Counted from the first letter of the stretch, positions 46,194 to 54,718 are shown. The stretch: 64,000 nucleotides of DNA from Ascidiaceihabitans sp029251465 (GCF_042932805.1 NZ_CP170633.1:3286001-3350000), one strand, 5' to 3'. Notes: generated by a model from the letters alone, not told the origin. A program made the numbers and translations.

Positions 46194-46703
46194 CTACGTG
46201 GTTTTCTGTGTCATAATGTTTGCGCCCAGACGTTCCAAGGCAGCGCGCAGACCTTCGTCTGCAACATCGCTGGCTTGTTCCTCTGCGCGGGCTTTGATTG
46301 CGGGGGCGAATTGTTTGGGGCCGGTGTCTTTCGGCTTGTGGGCGAAATCGACTTGGCCCTCGGCAAAACCGGTGGCCGCTGTTTGCGTGATCCGCACCCG
46401 TGAAATCGCGTTGTAGCCGTAGATCGCGTTGACCTTGGCCCGCAGCTGTTCCTTTTGCATTTCCAACATCGGGGCCTGCGCCCCTGTGGTCAACAACGTC
46501 AGCGTCGCACCCATGCCGCCACGGCCATACGACACCTCGACGGGGCGCGCGATAGACGCCACATCGGCGCCCGCGATCTCGGCCCAGTGGGTCAGCAGTT
46601 TGGATTGCGCAAAGCCTTTGCTTTCAGACGCACTACGAATCCGGTCGCTCAGCAAAGTTGCTGTGCGTTTGAACCCTTTTGTAGTGGCGCGGCGCGTGGC
46701 CAT
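46194..46703 (-). CDS. DUF721 family protein (DciA-like)
   Basis: The 169-residue protein begins MATRRATTKGFKRTATLLSDRI and contains the DUF721 core (HWAEIAGADVASIARPVEV, LEMQKEQLRAKVNAIYGYNAISRVRIT). Members include DciA, the ancestral loader of the DnaB helicase. The ATG at 46703 has AGGAAC upstream. It is divergent from mutY, which is the next gene, by about 80 bp, and leads into the dsbA-like gene. Confidence 0.82.
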   Translation of the reverse strand: MATRRATTKGFKRTATLLSDRIRSASESKGFAQSKLLTHWAEIAGADVASIARPVEVSYGRGGMGATLTLLTTGAQAPMLEMQKEQLRAKVNAIYGYNAISRVRITQTAATGFAEGQVDFAHKPKDTGPKQFAPAIKARAEEQASDVADEGLRAALERLGANIMTQKTT

Positions 46704-46785
46704 TGCTATGTTCCTATCTGTTAGACGCACCATACCGTAACCGCTGCGCCAAACCAGTGAAACAGGACAAAGTCAGGGATAAAGA

Positions 46786-47826
46786 TTGCGTGATTTAAGC
46801 AAAGATTTGCTCGAATGGTACGATATTCACGCGCGCCCCATGCCGTGGCGCACGCCGCCGGCTGACAAAGTCGCAGGCGTCACGCCTGATCCCTACCGCG
46901 TTTGGCTGTCCGAAGTCATGCTGCAACAAACCACCGTGGCCGCCGTCACCGCCTATTTCAACCGCTTTACCGCGCGCTGGCCCACCGTCGCTGATCTGGC
47001 GGCGGCGGATGATGGCGACGTGATGGGCGAATGGGCGGGGCTGGGGTATTACGCCCGTGCGCGCAATTTGCTGAAATGCGCGCGGGCTGTGGCGGCTGAT
47101 CACGACGGGGTGTTTCCTGCCGATCACGCAGCACTGCTAAAGCTGCCGGGCATCGGGCCGTACACGGCTGCGGCGATTTCGTCGATCGCGTTCGATCTGC
47201 GCCACGTGGTTGTGGACGGAAACGTCGAACGGGTCATGGCACGGATGTACGATGTCCACACGCCCTTGCCTGCTGCCAAACCCGAATTGACGGATCTGGC
47301 CGAGGCGCTGACTCCGCAAAAACGCCCCGGCGACTATGCCCAAGCGGTGATGGATTTGGGCGCAACGATTTGCACGCCGAAATCACCCGCCTGTGGGATT
47401 TGCCCATGGCGCGAGCCTTGTCAGGCTCGGACCAAAGGAACAGCGCCCGAATTACCAAAGAAGACCCCCAAAAAGGCCAAGCCCATCCGCCACGGCACCG
47501 CCTACATCGCCCAGCGCGCGGACGGTGCGTGGCTGCTGGAACGGCGCCCCGACAAGGGCTTGTTGGGCGGCATGTTGGGCTGGCCCGGGTCCGACTGGAT
47601 CGACACCTCGGAACCGCGGCCAACGGGCACGCCGCCAACGGATGCGGCCTGGGCCGTGGTTGCAGGCGACGTGCGCCACACGTTCACCCATTTCCATCTG
47701 ATCCTGACGGTCATGCAGGCCGCCGTGCCCGTCGAATCCGAGGGCAGTTTTGTGGCACCATCCGACTTCCGCCCCTCGGACCTGCCGACGGTCATGCGCA
47801 AAGCCTTTGATCTGGCGACAAAATAG
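46786..47826 (+). CDS. mutY: A/G-specific adenine glycosylase
   Basis: The 346-residue enzyme has the HhH-GPD fold (LPGIGPYTAAAI) with catalytic E43 in SEVMLQQT and D144 in VVVDGNVER. An iron-sulfur cluster is bound by C196, C203, C206 and C212 (Cx6Cx2Cx5C). The C-terminal NUDIX-like domain (about 235-346) reads 8-oxoguanine. It removes adenine mispaired with 8-oxoG. The start is TTG at 46786 with AGGGA upstream. Confidence 0.95.
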   Translation: MRDLSKDLLEWYDIHARPMPWRTPPADKVAGVTPDPYRVWLSEVMLQQTTVAAVTAYFNRFTARWPTVADLAAADDGDVMGEWAGLGYYARARNLLKCARAVAADHDGVFPADHAALLKLPGIGPYTAAAISSIAFDLRHVVVDGNVERVMARMYDVHTPLPAAKPELTDLAEALTPQKRPGDYAQAVMDLGATICTPKSPACGICPWREPCQARTKGTAPELPKKTPKKAKPIRHGTAYIAQRADGAWLLERRPDKGLLGGMLGWPGSDWIDTSEPRPTGTPPTDAAWAVVAGDVRHTFTHFHLILTVMQAAVPVESEGSFVAPSDFRPSDLPTVMRKAFDLATK

Positions 47827-47903
47827 GCGCGGCGCTGCGTCACTCTTTCTACAGCGCCAAAATCGACGTAATACTACTGCAAAGTTCTGCAAGGATGACC
47901 GCT

Positions 47904-49040
47904 ATGACCATCTCGAATCATACCCTCGCCAAGCTGCAATCCGCGCTGCCGTTCTGGATGTCGCTTGGGCTGATTCCGCTGGCGTTCATCGGGGCGGGCT
48001 ATGGCGGTTGGACAGTATTCCTGTTGCCGCTGGTCACGTGGTACCTGTTTTCGCTGCTTGATTTTGCCGTTGGTTTGAACACCGAAAACGCCGATCCCCA
48101 AGCCCCCGAAGACGACTTGTTTTGGTACAAGGCGATCACGATTGCCTGGGCCCCTTTGCAGTTTTTGACGGTCTTTGGGCTGATTTATCTGACGGCTGGC
48201 GCGGATCATTTGGTCACGTGGGAAAAGGTCATGCTGTTCTTTGGCATTGGCGTGATCACGGGCACGGTGGGCATTAATTATTCGCACGAACTGATGCATC
48301 AAAAGAACAAAACAGAGCGGCGCATGGCCGATATTTTGCTGGCGATGGTGCTGTATTCGCATTTCCGGTCCGAACATTTGCTGGTCCATCACCGCTATGT
48401 TGCGACGCCCCGTGATCCGGTGTCGGCCCGCATGAACGAGAGTTTTTACCACTTTTATCCGCGTGTTTTGCACCAATCGTTTTGGTCTGCGTGGGGCGCT
48501 GAAAAAGCAATGCTGGAACGGCGCGATCTGCCTGCCACCGATTTCAAGAACCCGTTTTGGATGTACGGCGGTCTGCAACTTGGGTTTCTGGCCCTTGCCC
48601 TGATCCTTGGTGGATGGGCCGGCGTCGGGCTGTTTTTGATCCAGGCAGGCGTCGCGATTTGGCAGCTAGAGCTGGTCAATTACATCGAACACTACGGCCT
48701 GACGCGCAAACATCTGGGCGACGGAAAATACGAACACGTGCAGCCGCATCATTCGTGGAACGCCGCGCATAAGGCGTCGAACTGGCTGCTGATCAATTTG
48801 CAACGCCATTCGGATCATCACTACAAACCCGATCGCCGTTTTCCTGTGCTGCAAACCTATTCCGCGTCCGAGGCCCCGCAATTGCCCTTTGGCTATCCGA
48901 TCATGACGATGGCGGCGATGGTGCCCCCACTTTGGCGACGCGTGATGAACCCACGCGTGCGCAAATGGCGCGACATGTATTACCCCGAGATTACGGAATG
49001 GACGGGCTACACCAAAATGACCAACCCCCTGCCGCGTTAA
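47904..49040 (+). CDS. AlkB-like alkane 1-monooxygenase (membrane di-iron hydroxylase)
   Basis: The 378-residue protein has about six transmembrane helices and the histidine boxes of AlkB: HELMHQ, EHLLVHHRYVATPRDP and LQRHSDHHYKP, plus NYIEHYGL. The second box deviates from the usual EHxxGHH of alkane hydroxylases, so the substrate may differ from medium-chain alkanes. It would need rubredoxin and a reductase, neither of which is in the window. The ATG at 47904 has AAGGA at a good distance; the ATG three codons upstream is too close to it. Confidence 0.87.
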   Translation: MTISNHTLAKLQSALPFWMSLGLIPLAFIGAGYGGWTVFLLPLVTWYLFSLLDFAVGLNTENADPQAPEDDLFWYKAITIAWAPLQFLTVFGLIYLTAGADHLVTWEKVMLFFGIGVITGTVGINYSHELMHQKNKTERRMADILLAMVLYSHFRSEHLLVHHRYVATPRDPVSARMNESFYHFYPRVLHQSFWSAWGAEKAMLERRDLPATDFKNPFWMYGGLQLGFLALALILGGWAGVGLFLIQAGVAIWQLELVNYIEHYGLTRKHLGDGKYEHVQPHHSWNAAHKASNWLLINLQRHSDHHYKPDRRFPVLQTYSASEAPQLPFGYPIMTMAAMVPPLWRRVMNPRVRKWRDMYYPEITEWTGYTKMTNPLPR

Positions 49041-49129
49041 GTGGGCGGCGTTAAATGCGACCGAATAATCAGTTCTTAACCCTGAGGTGACAAGGATAGA
49101 GCATTCAGCTCGATCTAAGGGGTTCTCTT

Positions 49130-49606
49130 TTGCACCATTCCGCCGCCGCACACGCTAAATCCAGTGAAAGTTTCCTGATTGTTGAGGACAGTCTGTTCGA
49201 TCAAGAACGCATCACGCGTATTTTGGCGCGCAATTTTCAAAGTGCTGATTTACAGTATGCCAGCACGCTCGAAGACGCCCGTGAAATTTTGCAAACACAA
49301 CGCTTTTCGATGATCCTGCTGGACAACAACCTGCCTGACGGGACAGGCGCGAATTTCGCGCTAGAATTGGCAGAAGACCCTGAATTATCAGAGATTCCTG
49401 TCATTATGATCAGCGACTGGCCCTCGCCATTCATGTGGCACAAGGCACAAACCGCAGGCGTAAAATTCGTTCTCAAAAAGAACGAATTCCATGCCGGGTA
49501 TGTGCAATTCGGGCTGATGAACAAATCACGCGCAGCAGGTGCCATGGCCCCCGGATTTAGCGCGCTTGCATCCAAACTGTCTGCGCCTGGTCCAAGCCCC
49601 GAATAG
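49130..49606 (+). CDS. Single-domain response regulator (REC)
   Basis: The 158-residue protein is one receiver domain: acidic VEDS at 18-21, phosphoacceptor D65 in MILLDNNLPDG, the ISDW switch serine, and VLKKNE with the conserved lysine. There is no output domain. The start is TTG at 49130 after AAGGGG. Its last 50 bases overlap the 3' end of a membrane cyclase gene on the opposite strand. It may relay a phosphoryl group or bind a protein partner; the partner is unknown. Confidence 0.85.
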   Translation: MHHSAAAHAKSSESFLIVEDSLFDQERITRILARNFQSADLQYASTLEDAREILQTQRFSMILLDNNLPDGTGANFALELAEDPELSEIPVIMISDWPSPFMWHKAQTAGVKFVLKKNEFHAGYVQFGLMNKSRAAGAMAPGFSALASKLSAPGPSPE

Positions 49607-50933
49607 CCTGCCCTTCACGCTGCACAAAACCCGCTAAGTCGGGGTTGTCCGCACTTGATTCGACAATCACACGAGTTCGGAAATCATCAGAGATGACCAA
49701 TGTAGTCGCCAGCTGTCGTGTCAGCGCCTCTAGCCTGCTTGCAACATTCACCGTGTTGCCGATGACTGCAAATTCCAGCCTGTTTGCGCCAATGTCACCC
49801 ATCACGACGGGTCCGTAATGCACGCCAAAACTGGCCTCGATCGCGCCATCGCCGTTTGCTGCGCGCTGCGTATTCCAGCGCTTTACCGCATCACCCATCG
49901 CACGCGCGCATTGCAGCGCCCGCGTGGCATCCGTGTCCGAGGTCACAGGCGTACCAAACGTCGCCATCAACCCATCGCCAAGATACTTGTCTAGCGTGCC
50001 GCCGTGGGCAAATACTTCGCCCTCCATCAACCCGTGGAACTGGCGCAATAAATCAATGACTTCGCGTGGTTCACGATTGGCGGACCACGCGGTAAAACCA
50101 ACGATATCCACAAACATGACCGCCACATCTTGGGTTCTTATCTGCTTCAGCGGCTCGTCATTGGTGGACAGTTCATTGACCATTGTCGTCGAAAAATAGC
50201 GCGACAGGTTGGTCCGCGCCCGCTCCAACCCCGCGTTGCCCAGCACCAACCGTTCAAACCGGCGCATCGATAGGGCAAGGATGTAGGTACAAATCAGAAA
50301 CACCACGACCTCTTGCAACCGACGTTCCCATTGCATGACATTGGGATCCACCAAGGATGCCAAGAACGGCTCATCAGGAAACGCCGATGACACAGCCTCG
50401 CTCATTTCGGGGTAAACATCGCCAAACCACCAGATCAGGCATGACCCGATCACCCACATACCAACCGTCCAATGCCCGACCGCCATAACTGTGCGCCATG
50501 AATATGACAGGCCACCCAACATCAGAATCACGAAGAAATATAAGAATGCATTGAATTCAAAGATCAGCGCAGTCGGCCATTCCTCTAGCACCAACGGGTT
50601 GGGGAACAGCAAAACAAACGTGACCAGCGCGATGTCGACAATGATGAAAAAGAACTCTGACGTGGATCGCCCCACTCGGCCGACGCGGCGCAAAACCCAA
50701 CCGTTCAAGGCAATCAAACCCAGCAAACACATCGGATAAATCATCTCGAACTGTGGGTTCAAAATCGGCAACAACACCGCCACAACGGCCAAAGCCGCCC
50801 AGCGCGCACGCACCGCCAGCTCCAAACCTTCTTGTTTGTGCCGTGCCAACGCAGCTTGCGTAAATTGATTGGCATTTTCCGCGTCGCTGTCACGTTCGGG
50901 GCTGCTAAAATCGAAAAGGGGTATGTTCGCCAT
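49557..50933 (-). CDS. Membrane-bound class III adenylate/guanylate cyclase
   Basis: The 458-residue protein has about six N-terminal transmembrane helices (residues 45-225) and a C-terminal class III cyclase domain. Metal-binding D276 (FVDIVGFT) and D320 (YLGDGLMATFG), K316, N396 and R400 (GNTVNVASR) are all present. The residue that helps select the purine, Asp or Thr in most enzymes, appears to be Ala (FAVIGNTVN). It should make cAMP or cGMP, probably as a dimer. The ATG at 50933 has GCGAGG upstream. Its end overlaps the convergent REC gene. Confidence 0.88.
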   Translation of the reverse strand: MANIPLFDFSSPERDSDAENANQFTQAALARHKQEGLELAVRARWAALAVVAVLLPILNPQFEMIYPMCLLGLIALNGWVLRRVGRVGRSTSEFFFIIVDIALVTFVLLFPNPLVLEEWPTALIFEFNAFLYFFVILMLGGLSYSWRTVMAVGHWTVGMWVIGSCLIWWFGDVYPEMSEAVSSAFPDEPFLASLVDPNVMQWERRLQEVVVFLICTYILALSMRRFERLVLGNAGLERARTNLSRYFSTTMVNELSTNDEPLKQIRTQDVAVMFVDIVGFTAWSANREPREVIDLLRQFHGLMEGEVFAHGGTLDKYLGDGLMATFGTPVTSDTDATRALQCARAMGDAVKRWNTQRAANGDGAIEASFGVHYGPVVMGDIGANRLEFAVIGNTVNVASRLEALTRQLATTLVISDDFRTRVIVESSADNPDLAGFVQREGQAIRGLDQAQTVWMQAR

Positions 50934-50967
50934 TTTGGCCTCGCTCTTTGCGCCCACCATAGGGCAC

Positions 50968-50996
50968 AAAAAAAGCCCCGCCAACTAGGGCGGGGC
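50968..50996 (-). terminator. Rho-independent terminator downstream of ccrM
   Basis: On the minus strand GCCCCGCC and GGCGGGGC form a perfect 8-bp stem with a 6-nt loop, followed by seven T. It lies 87 bp past the ccrM stop and just ahead of the cyclase start. Confidence 0.88.
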
Positions 50997-51082
50997 ATAG
51001 GTGAGTGCCATTGGTATTAGCCTTGGGTAAAAGGCCGCAGGCACCGGCGGTGTTCGTGAATTTCAGAGTTAGATCAAGTCGC

Positions 51083-52201
51083 TCAGTTGAGCATTTCGGC
51101 CCGGATTTGCTGACGCAACAGATCGATAGGAACCTTTTTCCCGTCTTTCTTGTAGCACCAGTATGTCCAGCCATTGCAGCTTGGCGCGCCTTCAAGATGG
51201 GCACCGACTTGATGGATTGAACCTTTGACATCATCGCCAATCAGGGTGCCATCAGCACGCACTTTGGCTTTGTGTCGCTTGTTCAGAGAATACAGTTCTT
51301 CGCCCGGACGCAGCATGCCGCGTTCAACCAATTGACCAAATGGCACACGTGGCTCGGCGCGTTTCGACGTGGACACCATCAGCGCCTCACGATCAAATTT
51401 GCGGGCATTTGCGATGCGTTTTTTGGCAACCTTGCGGTAGGCTTCTTCGCGTTCGATCCCGATAAAGTCACGGCCCAACATTTTGGCAACCGCACCAGTT
51501 GTGCCTGTGCCAAAGAATGGATCAAGGATCACATCGCCTGGATTGGTCGAACCAACCAACACACGGTGCAGCAAGCTTTCCGGTTTTTGCGTCGGGTGCG
51601 CTTTGTCGCCATTGTCGTCTTTCAGACGCTCGTGGCCAGTGCAGATCGGCAAGACCCAATCGCTGCGCATCTGGATCCCTTCGTTCAACGCCTTCAGCGC
51701 TTCGTAGTTAAAGGTGTACTTGCTAGTCTCGGATTTACCGGCCCAAATCATCGTCTCGTGGGCATTGGTGAACCGCTTGCCACGAAAATTCGGCATCGGG
51801 TTCGACTTTCGCCAAACCACATCGTTCAAAATCCAGAAGCCCTGATCCTGCAAAGATGCGCCAACACGGAAAATGTTGTGATAGCTGCCAATGACCCAGA
51901 TCGCGCCATTGGGTTTCAATAAACGACGTGCTGCTTTCAGCCAAGCAGACGTGAATTCATCATACGCTTTAAAGCTGCTGAACTGATCCCAGTGGTCATC
52001 AACGGCGTCGACCTTGGAATTATCGGGGCGATGAAGCTCGCCTTTCAGCTGCAAATTATAGGGCGGATCTGCGAAAATCAGGTCAATAGAATCCGCCGGC
52101 AGCGAGTTCATCATTTCGATGCAATCGCCCTCGAGAATTTGGTTCAATGGAAGTGGCATAGCCGTATTGGATGGCGCCACCGCACGCTTTGTCGTTGTCA
52201 T
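51083..52201 (-). CDS. ccrM: Cell-cycle-regulated adenine methyltransferase CcrM (GANTC)
   Basis: The 372-residue protein is a beta-class N6-adenine methyltransferase: DPPY at 45-48 and FFGTG at 229-233, with a C-terminal RAMA-type domain (about 275-372, including HQVGAHLEGAPSCNGWTYW). Sequence and length match CcrM, which methylates adenine in GANTC late in the alphaproteobacterial cell cycle. The ATG at 52201 has GAGG upstream; the frame is open a little further. Three GANTC sites lie in its 90-bp upstream region. It follows rnhB on the same strand. Confidence 0.95.
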   Translation of the reverse strand: MTTTKRAVAPSNTAMPLPLNQILEGDCIEMMNSLPADSIDLIFADPPYNLQLKGELHRPDNSKVDAVDDHWDQFSSFKAYDEFTSAWLKAARRLLKPNGAIWVIGSYHNIFRVGASLQDQGFWILNDVVWRKSNPMPNFRGKRFTNAHETMIWAGKSETSKYTFNYEALKALNEGIQMRSDWVLPICTGHERLKDDNGDKAHPTQKPESLLHRVLVGSTNPGDVILDPFFGTGTTGAVAKMLGRDFIGIEREEAYRKVAKKRIANARKFDREALMVSTSKRAEPRVPFGQLVERGMLRPGEELYSLNKRHKAKVRADGTLIGDDVKGSIHQVGAHLEGAPSCNGWTYWCYKKDGKKVPIDLLRQQIRAEMLN

Positions 52202-52255
52202 ATCTATCTGCCTCTGTCCCGGACCATTGTTGGTCTCATTGGTTGCACCCAATCT

Positions 52256-52293
52256 GAGTCAAAGGTGATTCGCCGTCAAACTCTTTTTGAATC
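52256..52293. promoter_or_regulatory. Cluster of three GANTC methylation sites upstream of ccrM
   Basis: GAGTC (52256-52260), GATTC (52267-52271) and GAATC (52289-52293) lie within 38 bp of the short rnhB-ccrM interval. They would be substrates of CcrM itself and could link ccrM transcription to methylation state. Confidence 0.65.
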
Positions 52294-52906
52294 AATCAGT
52301 TACGATTTTTTCTTGATACAAGATATTGTGTACCGGTTTGAACGAACGTCTATGGTGTGGGGTCACGCCAAGGTGGGATAACGCCGACATGTGTTTTTTA
52401 GAACCATAACCCATGTTCGTTTCCCAGCCATAACCAGGATGGTGTTGCGCCAAGTCCACTAGGACACGATCTCGACATATTTTGGCCACAATTGAGGCCG
52501 CCGAAATGGACACAGAACGGGCATCTCCCTTGACCAACGCAGTGGCAGGCAATTCCAGCCCGCGCGGAATCATGTTTCCGTCAATCAACGCATGCTCAGG
52601 GGCCAACGCCAATCCGGCCAAGGCACGCTCCATCGCCAAATGGGATGCCCGCAAAATATTCAGCTCATCAATCTCGGCCACAGAGGCATGGGCAACCGAC
52701 ACCTCGGCGCAGGCCATCAACTCTGCGTACAACCGCTCGCGCGCCCGCGCCGTCAGCTTTTTGGAATCGTTCAGACCGTCAGGTATCCGCGCAGGATCCA
52801 AAACAACCGCCGCCGCAGTAACCGGCCCCGCCAACGGACCACGGCCAACCTCATCCACACCCGCAACACGACAACCCAACTCAGTCTCAAACGCAAAATC
52901 AGGCAT
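52292..52906 (-). CDS. rnhB: Ribonuclease HII
   Basis: The 204-residue enzyme has the RNase HII motifs: VAGVDEVGRGPLAGPV (acidic D18, E19), NDSKKLTARAR, ALIDGN and the late SIVAKICRDR. It removes ribonucleotides embedded in DNA. GGAGG sits just before the ATG. It precedes ccrM by 90 bp on the same strand, a linkage I know from other Rhodobacterales. The copy of a dispersed motif lies directly upstream. Confidence 0.95.
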   Translation of the reverse strand: MPDFAFETELGCRVAGVDEVGRGPLAGPVTAAAVVLDPARIPDGLNDSKKLTARARERLYAELMACAEVSVAHASVAEIDELNILRASHLAMERALAGLALAPEHALIDGNMIPRGLELPATALVKGDARSVSISAASIVAKICRDRVLVDLAQHHPGYGWETNMGYGSKKHMSALSHLGVTPHHRRSFKPVHNILYQEKIVTD

Positions 52907-52917
52907 CGTGCCTCCAG

Positions 52918-52940
52918 CTTGTCTTGATCAAAAATACTCC
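52918..52940 (-). repeat. Dispersed intergenic motif, copy C
   Basis: Read on the minus strand: GGAGTATTTTTGATCA followed by AGACAAG. It lies 12 bp upstream of the rnhB start and matches the copies at 4977-4999 and 15951-15972. Confidence 0.6.
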
Positions 52941-53083
52941 TGCGCAAATCCCGAACGGGATTTAAATCGATCGAACAACGGCGCAGCCGTTTCCTTTTGC
53001 CAGAGCGCAAGAAAAAGGGGAAGACGCCCGAACGCCCTCCCCAAGTTGGCAACGCACACACACGCGCTGCTATGAGCCCAACC

Positions 53084-53563
53084 TTAGTTGTGGGCCAAAC
53101 GGTACCCTTCAGCGCGCAAGCAACGCGCACCAAACCCGTGGCGAACACCTTTGCGCGTACGATCAGAGCGGAAGCAATGGTTCGGCAAACGATTCACAAA
53201 ACGGTAGTTTTTCTCAAGACACCGCAGCCCAAACGCACGGACGCGGTTGCCACGACGGTTTTCGATTGTGCGCATGCACTGACCGGGCAACAGCTTTTTG
53301 TTCACACGTTTCGGCAATGGGCGCGGCTGTACGTGCGGACGCTTGTTTGCTTTTGGACGTTTGTGTGGCTGCACTTGCGGACGATGCACCCGGGACTTTT
53401 CGTCTTTTCTGGCGTCATGAATAACAGCCCCGATGATCGCGACACCCAACAGGGCGGCAAGTGCGCGTTTGGCATCATCATTGCCGGCATAAGCCGGAGC
53501 CGCAGCAAAACCTGTGATCAGGATGGACGCGGCAGCGATGGTGGCGATGAATTTCTTGTGCAT
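53084..53563 (-). CDS. Secreted Arg/Lys-rich protein with an internal Cys-motif repeat
   Basis: The 159-residue protein has a signal peptide (MHKKFIATIAAASILITGFAAAPAYA), a short hydrophobic stretch, a very basic Pro/Arg/Lys region (about 55-90) and two copies of a Cys motif. The copies are CMRTIENRRGNRVRAFGLRCL and the later CFRSDRTRKGVRHGFGARCL. Each pair of cysteines could form a disulfide in the periplasm. I do not recognise the family. GAGGA precedes the ATG at 53563. It is divergent from another small exported protein gene. Confidence 0.72.
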   Translation of the reverse strand: MHKKFIATIAAASILITGFAAAPAYAGNDDAKRALAALLGVAIIGAVIHDARKDEKSRVHRPQVQPHKRPKANKRPHVQPRPLPKRVNKKLLPGQCMRTIENRRGNRVRAFGLRCLEKNYRFVNRLPNHCFRSDRTRKGVRHGFGARCLRAEGYRLAHN

Positions 53564-53641
53564 GGGGTATGTCCTCAGGTTGCTTTGTGCGGTGTGCCAC
53601 GTTTGGTGTTGCGGCGGTGATGCAACCAAATTGGGGGCAAC

Positions 53642-53715
53642 CCTGTCAGACAGGCAATAACAGCGCCCTGTTATCGAATATCAGGACACGTCAGGGGGCT
53701 TTGTTATTGAATATC
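53642..53715. promoter_or_regulatory. Repeat-rich divergent promoter region
   Basis: CCTG-TCAGA-CAGG starts at 53642. A perfect ATAACAG-CGCC-CTGTTAT palindrome spans 53657-53674. GTTATCGAATATC (53670-53682) and GTTATTGAATATC (53703-53715) are direct repeats spaced 33 bp, about three helical turns. These sit between two divergent genes for exported proteins and look like regulator binding sites. Confidence 0.45.
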
Positions 53716-53742
53716 GCGGCGGCTGCGGACATTCTCTGTGAC

Positions 53743-54033
53743 ATGAAACACATTCTTCTTTCCCTTTTGTGCGCAGGCGCTTTGGCCCTTGCCGCACCCG
53801 TTCATGCCGCAGACTGTTTTGCCGATTACAAAGCCAAGCAAGACAACCCTCTGCGCCTGCATTACGGCGTCGCCCAAATCAACGGCGCGTGCCAAGCAGG
53901 CCCTGCACGCGCTGAACTGAAATCCCGTCTCGCCTCCCAAGGCTGGACGTTGCTGTCTATAGTCTCCACATTCGACGCATCCGGATTGGCAGAAAGGAAA
54001 AACAGTGCAGGACCCTACTACCTCCGCTTCTGA
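53743..54033 (+). CDS. Small periplasmic protein of unknown function
   Basis: The 96-residue protein has a signal peptide ending APVHAADC and a compact mature part with two cysteines (DCFADYK and NGACQAG). It ends GLAERKNSAGPYYLRF. I do not recognise a family with a known function. The ATG at 53743 starts the signal peptide; the longer frame has no conserved sequence. It overlaps the following gene by 29 nt, which suggests coupling with the membrane winged-helix protein. Confidence 0.65.
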   Translation: MKHILLSLLCAGALALAAPVHAADCFADYKAKQDNPLRLHYGVAQINGACQAGPARAELKSRLASQGWTLLSIVSTFDASGLAERKNSAGPYYLRF

Positions 54034-54709
54034 GGCGCGTCGTTCAGGCACCCGTCTGGTCGGCTTTGGGCTGGCGGCAATTGTCCTGATCCTGCTCGGC
54101 GCTGCCGTTTTGCTGTTTTTCAACCTGCCCGACGCCAATGCGTTTAACGCGCGGGTCGAACAGATCTTTATCGAAAATGACGGGCTGACGGCACAGGCCG
54201 AAATCAAGCTGCTGGAAATCCTCGCGCAATCGGGCACCGCGTTTTCGGACGTGTTGATGTCGTACCGCACGATCATTTTTGTGCTGCTGGTCTTTGCCAC
54301 GGCCCTGCTGATCGCCTCGCTGGTGTTTCTGGTGATGCTGGTCGCGATGAACCGTCGCATGGCCCGGATCGAACGCGCCGGGATCGAGGTGAATTCGCTG
54401 CTGATTTCACGCGAAGAAAACACCGTCTACCTGAACGACATGGGATTCAAATTGACCGACGCCGCGATGGAAACCATGTCGATCCTGGCTGAGGCGCGCA
54501 TGGATGACGACGTGCTGACCGGTTCAGAAATCGAAGGCATGATTTCAGGCCGCAGCCCCGCTGACTGCGAAGAGGCCGCAGGGGCCACCCGCATCAAACG
54601 TCTGCGCGACACCCTTGGCAACCAAATGGTGTCCGAACTTTTGGTCAAAAACATCGCCCGTCGCGGCTATATGCTGGCTGTGGGCAAGGACGTGATCAAG
54701 GTGCTCTAA
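54005..54709 (+). CDS. Membrane protein with C-terminal winged-helix-like domain
   Basis: The 234-residue protein has two transmembrane helices (about residues 20-40 and 88-113) flanking a small periplasmic segment, then a cytosolic region. The last 75 residues (LTGSEIEGMISG, RIKRLRDTLGNQMV, VKNIARRGYMLAVG) resemble the RLR...RGYxL end of OmpR-type winged helices. That would make it a membrane-bound regulator with inverted ToxR order. The start is GTG at 54005 after AAAGGAAAA. The DNA-binding reading is inferred and has not been checked. Confidence 0.65.
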   Translation: MQDPTTSASEARRSGTRLVGFGLAAIVLILLGAAVLLFFNLPDANAFNARVEQIFIENDGLTAQAEIKLLEILAQSGTAFSDVLMSYRTIIFVLLVFATALLIASLVFLVMLVAMNRRMARIERAGIEVNSLLISREENTVYLNDMGFKLTDAAMETMSILAEARMDDDVLTGSEIEGMISGRSPADCEEAAGATRIKRLRDTLGNQMVSELLVKNIARRGYMLAVGKDVIKVL

Positions 54710-54718
54710 GCGCCCCAG

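Noticed and set aside
47832..47860. GGCGCTG/CAGCGCC pair between mutY and the AlkB-like gene as a terminator
   Set aside because: The loop is 14 nt and no T tract follows on the plus strand.
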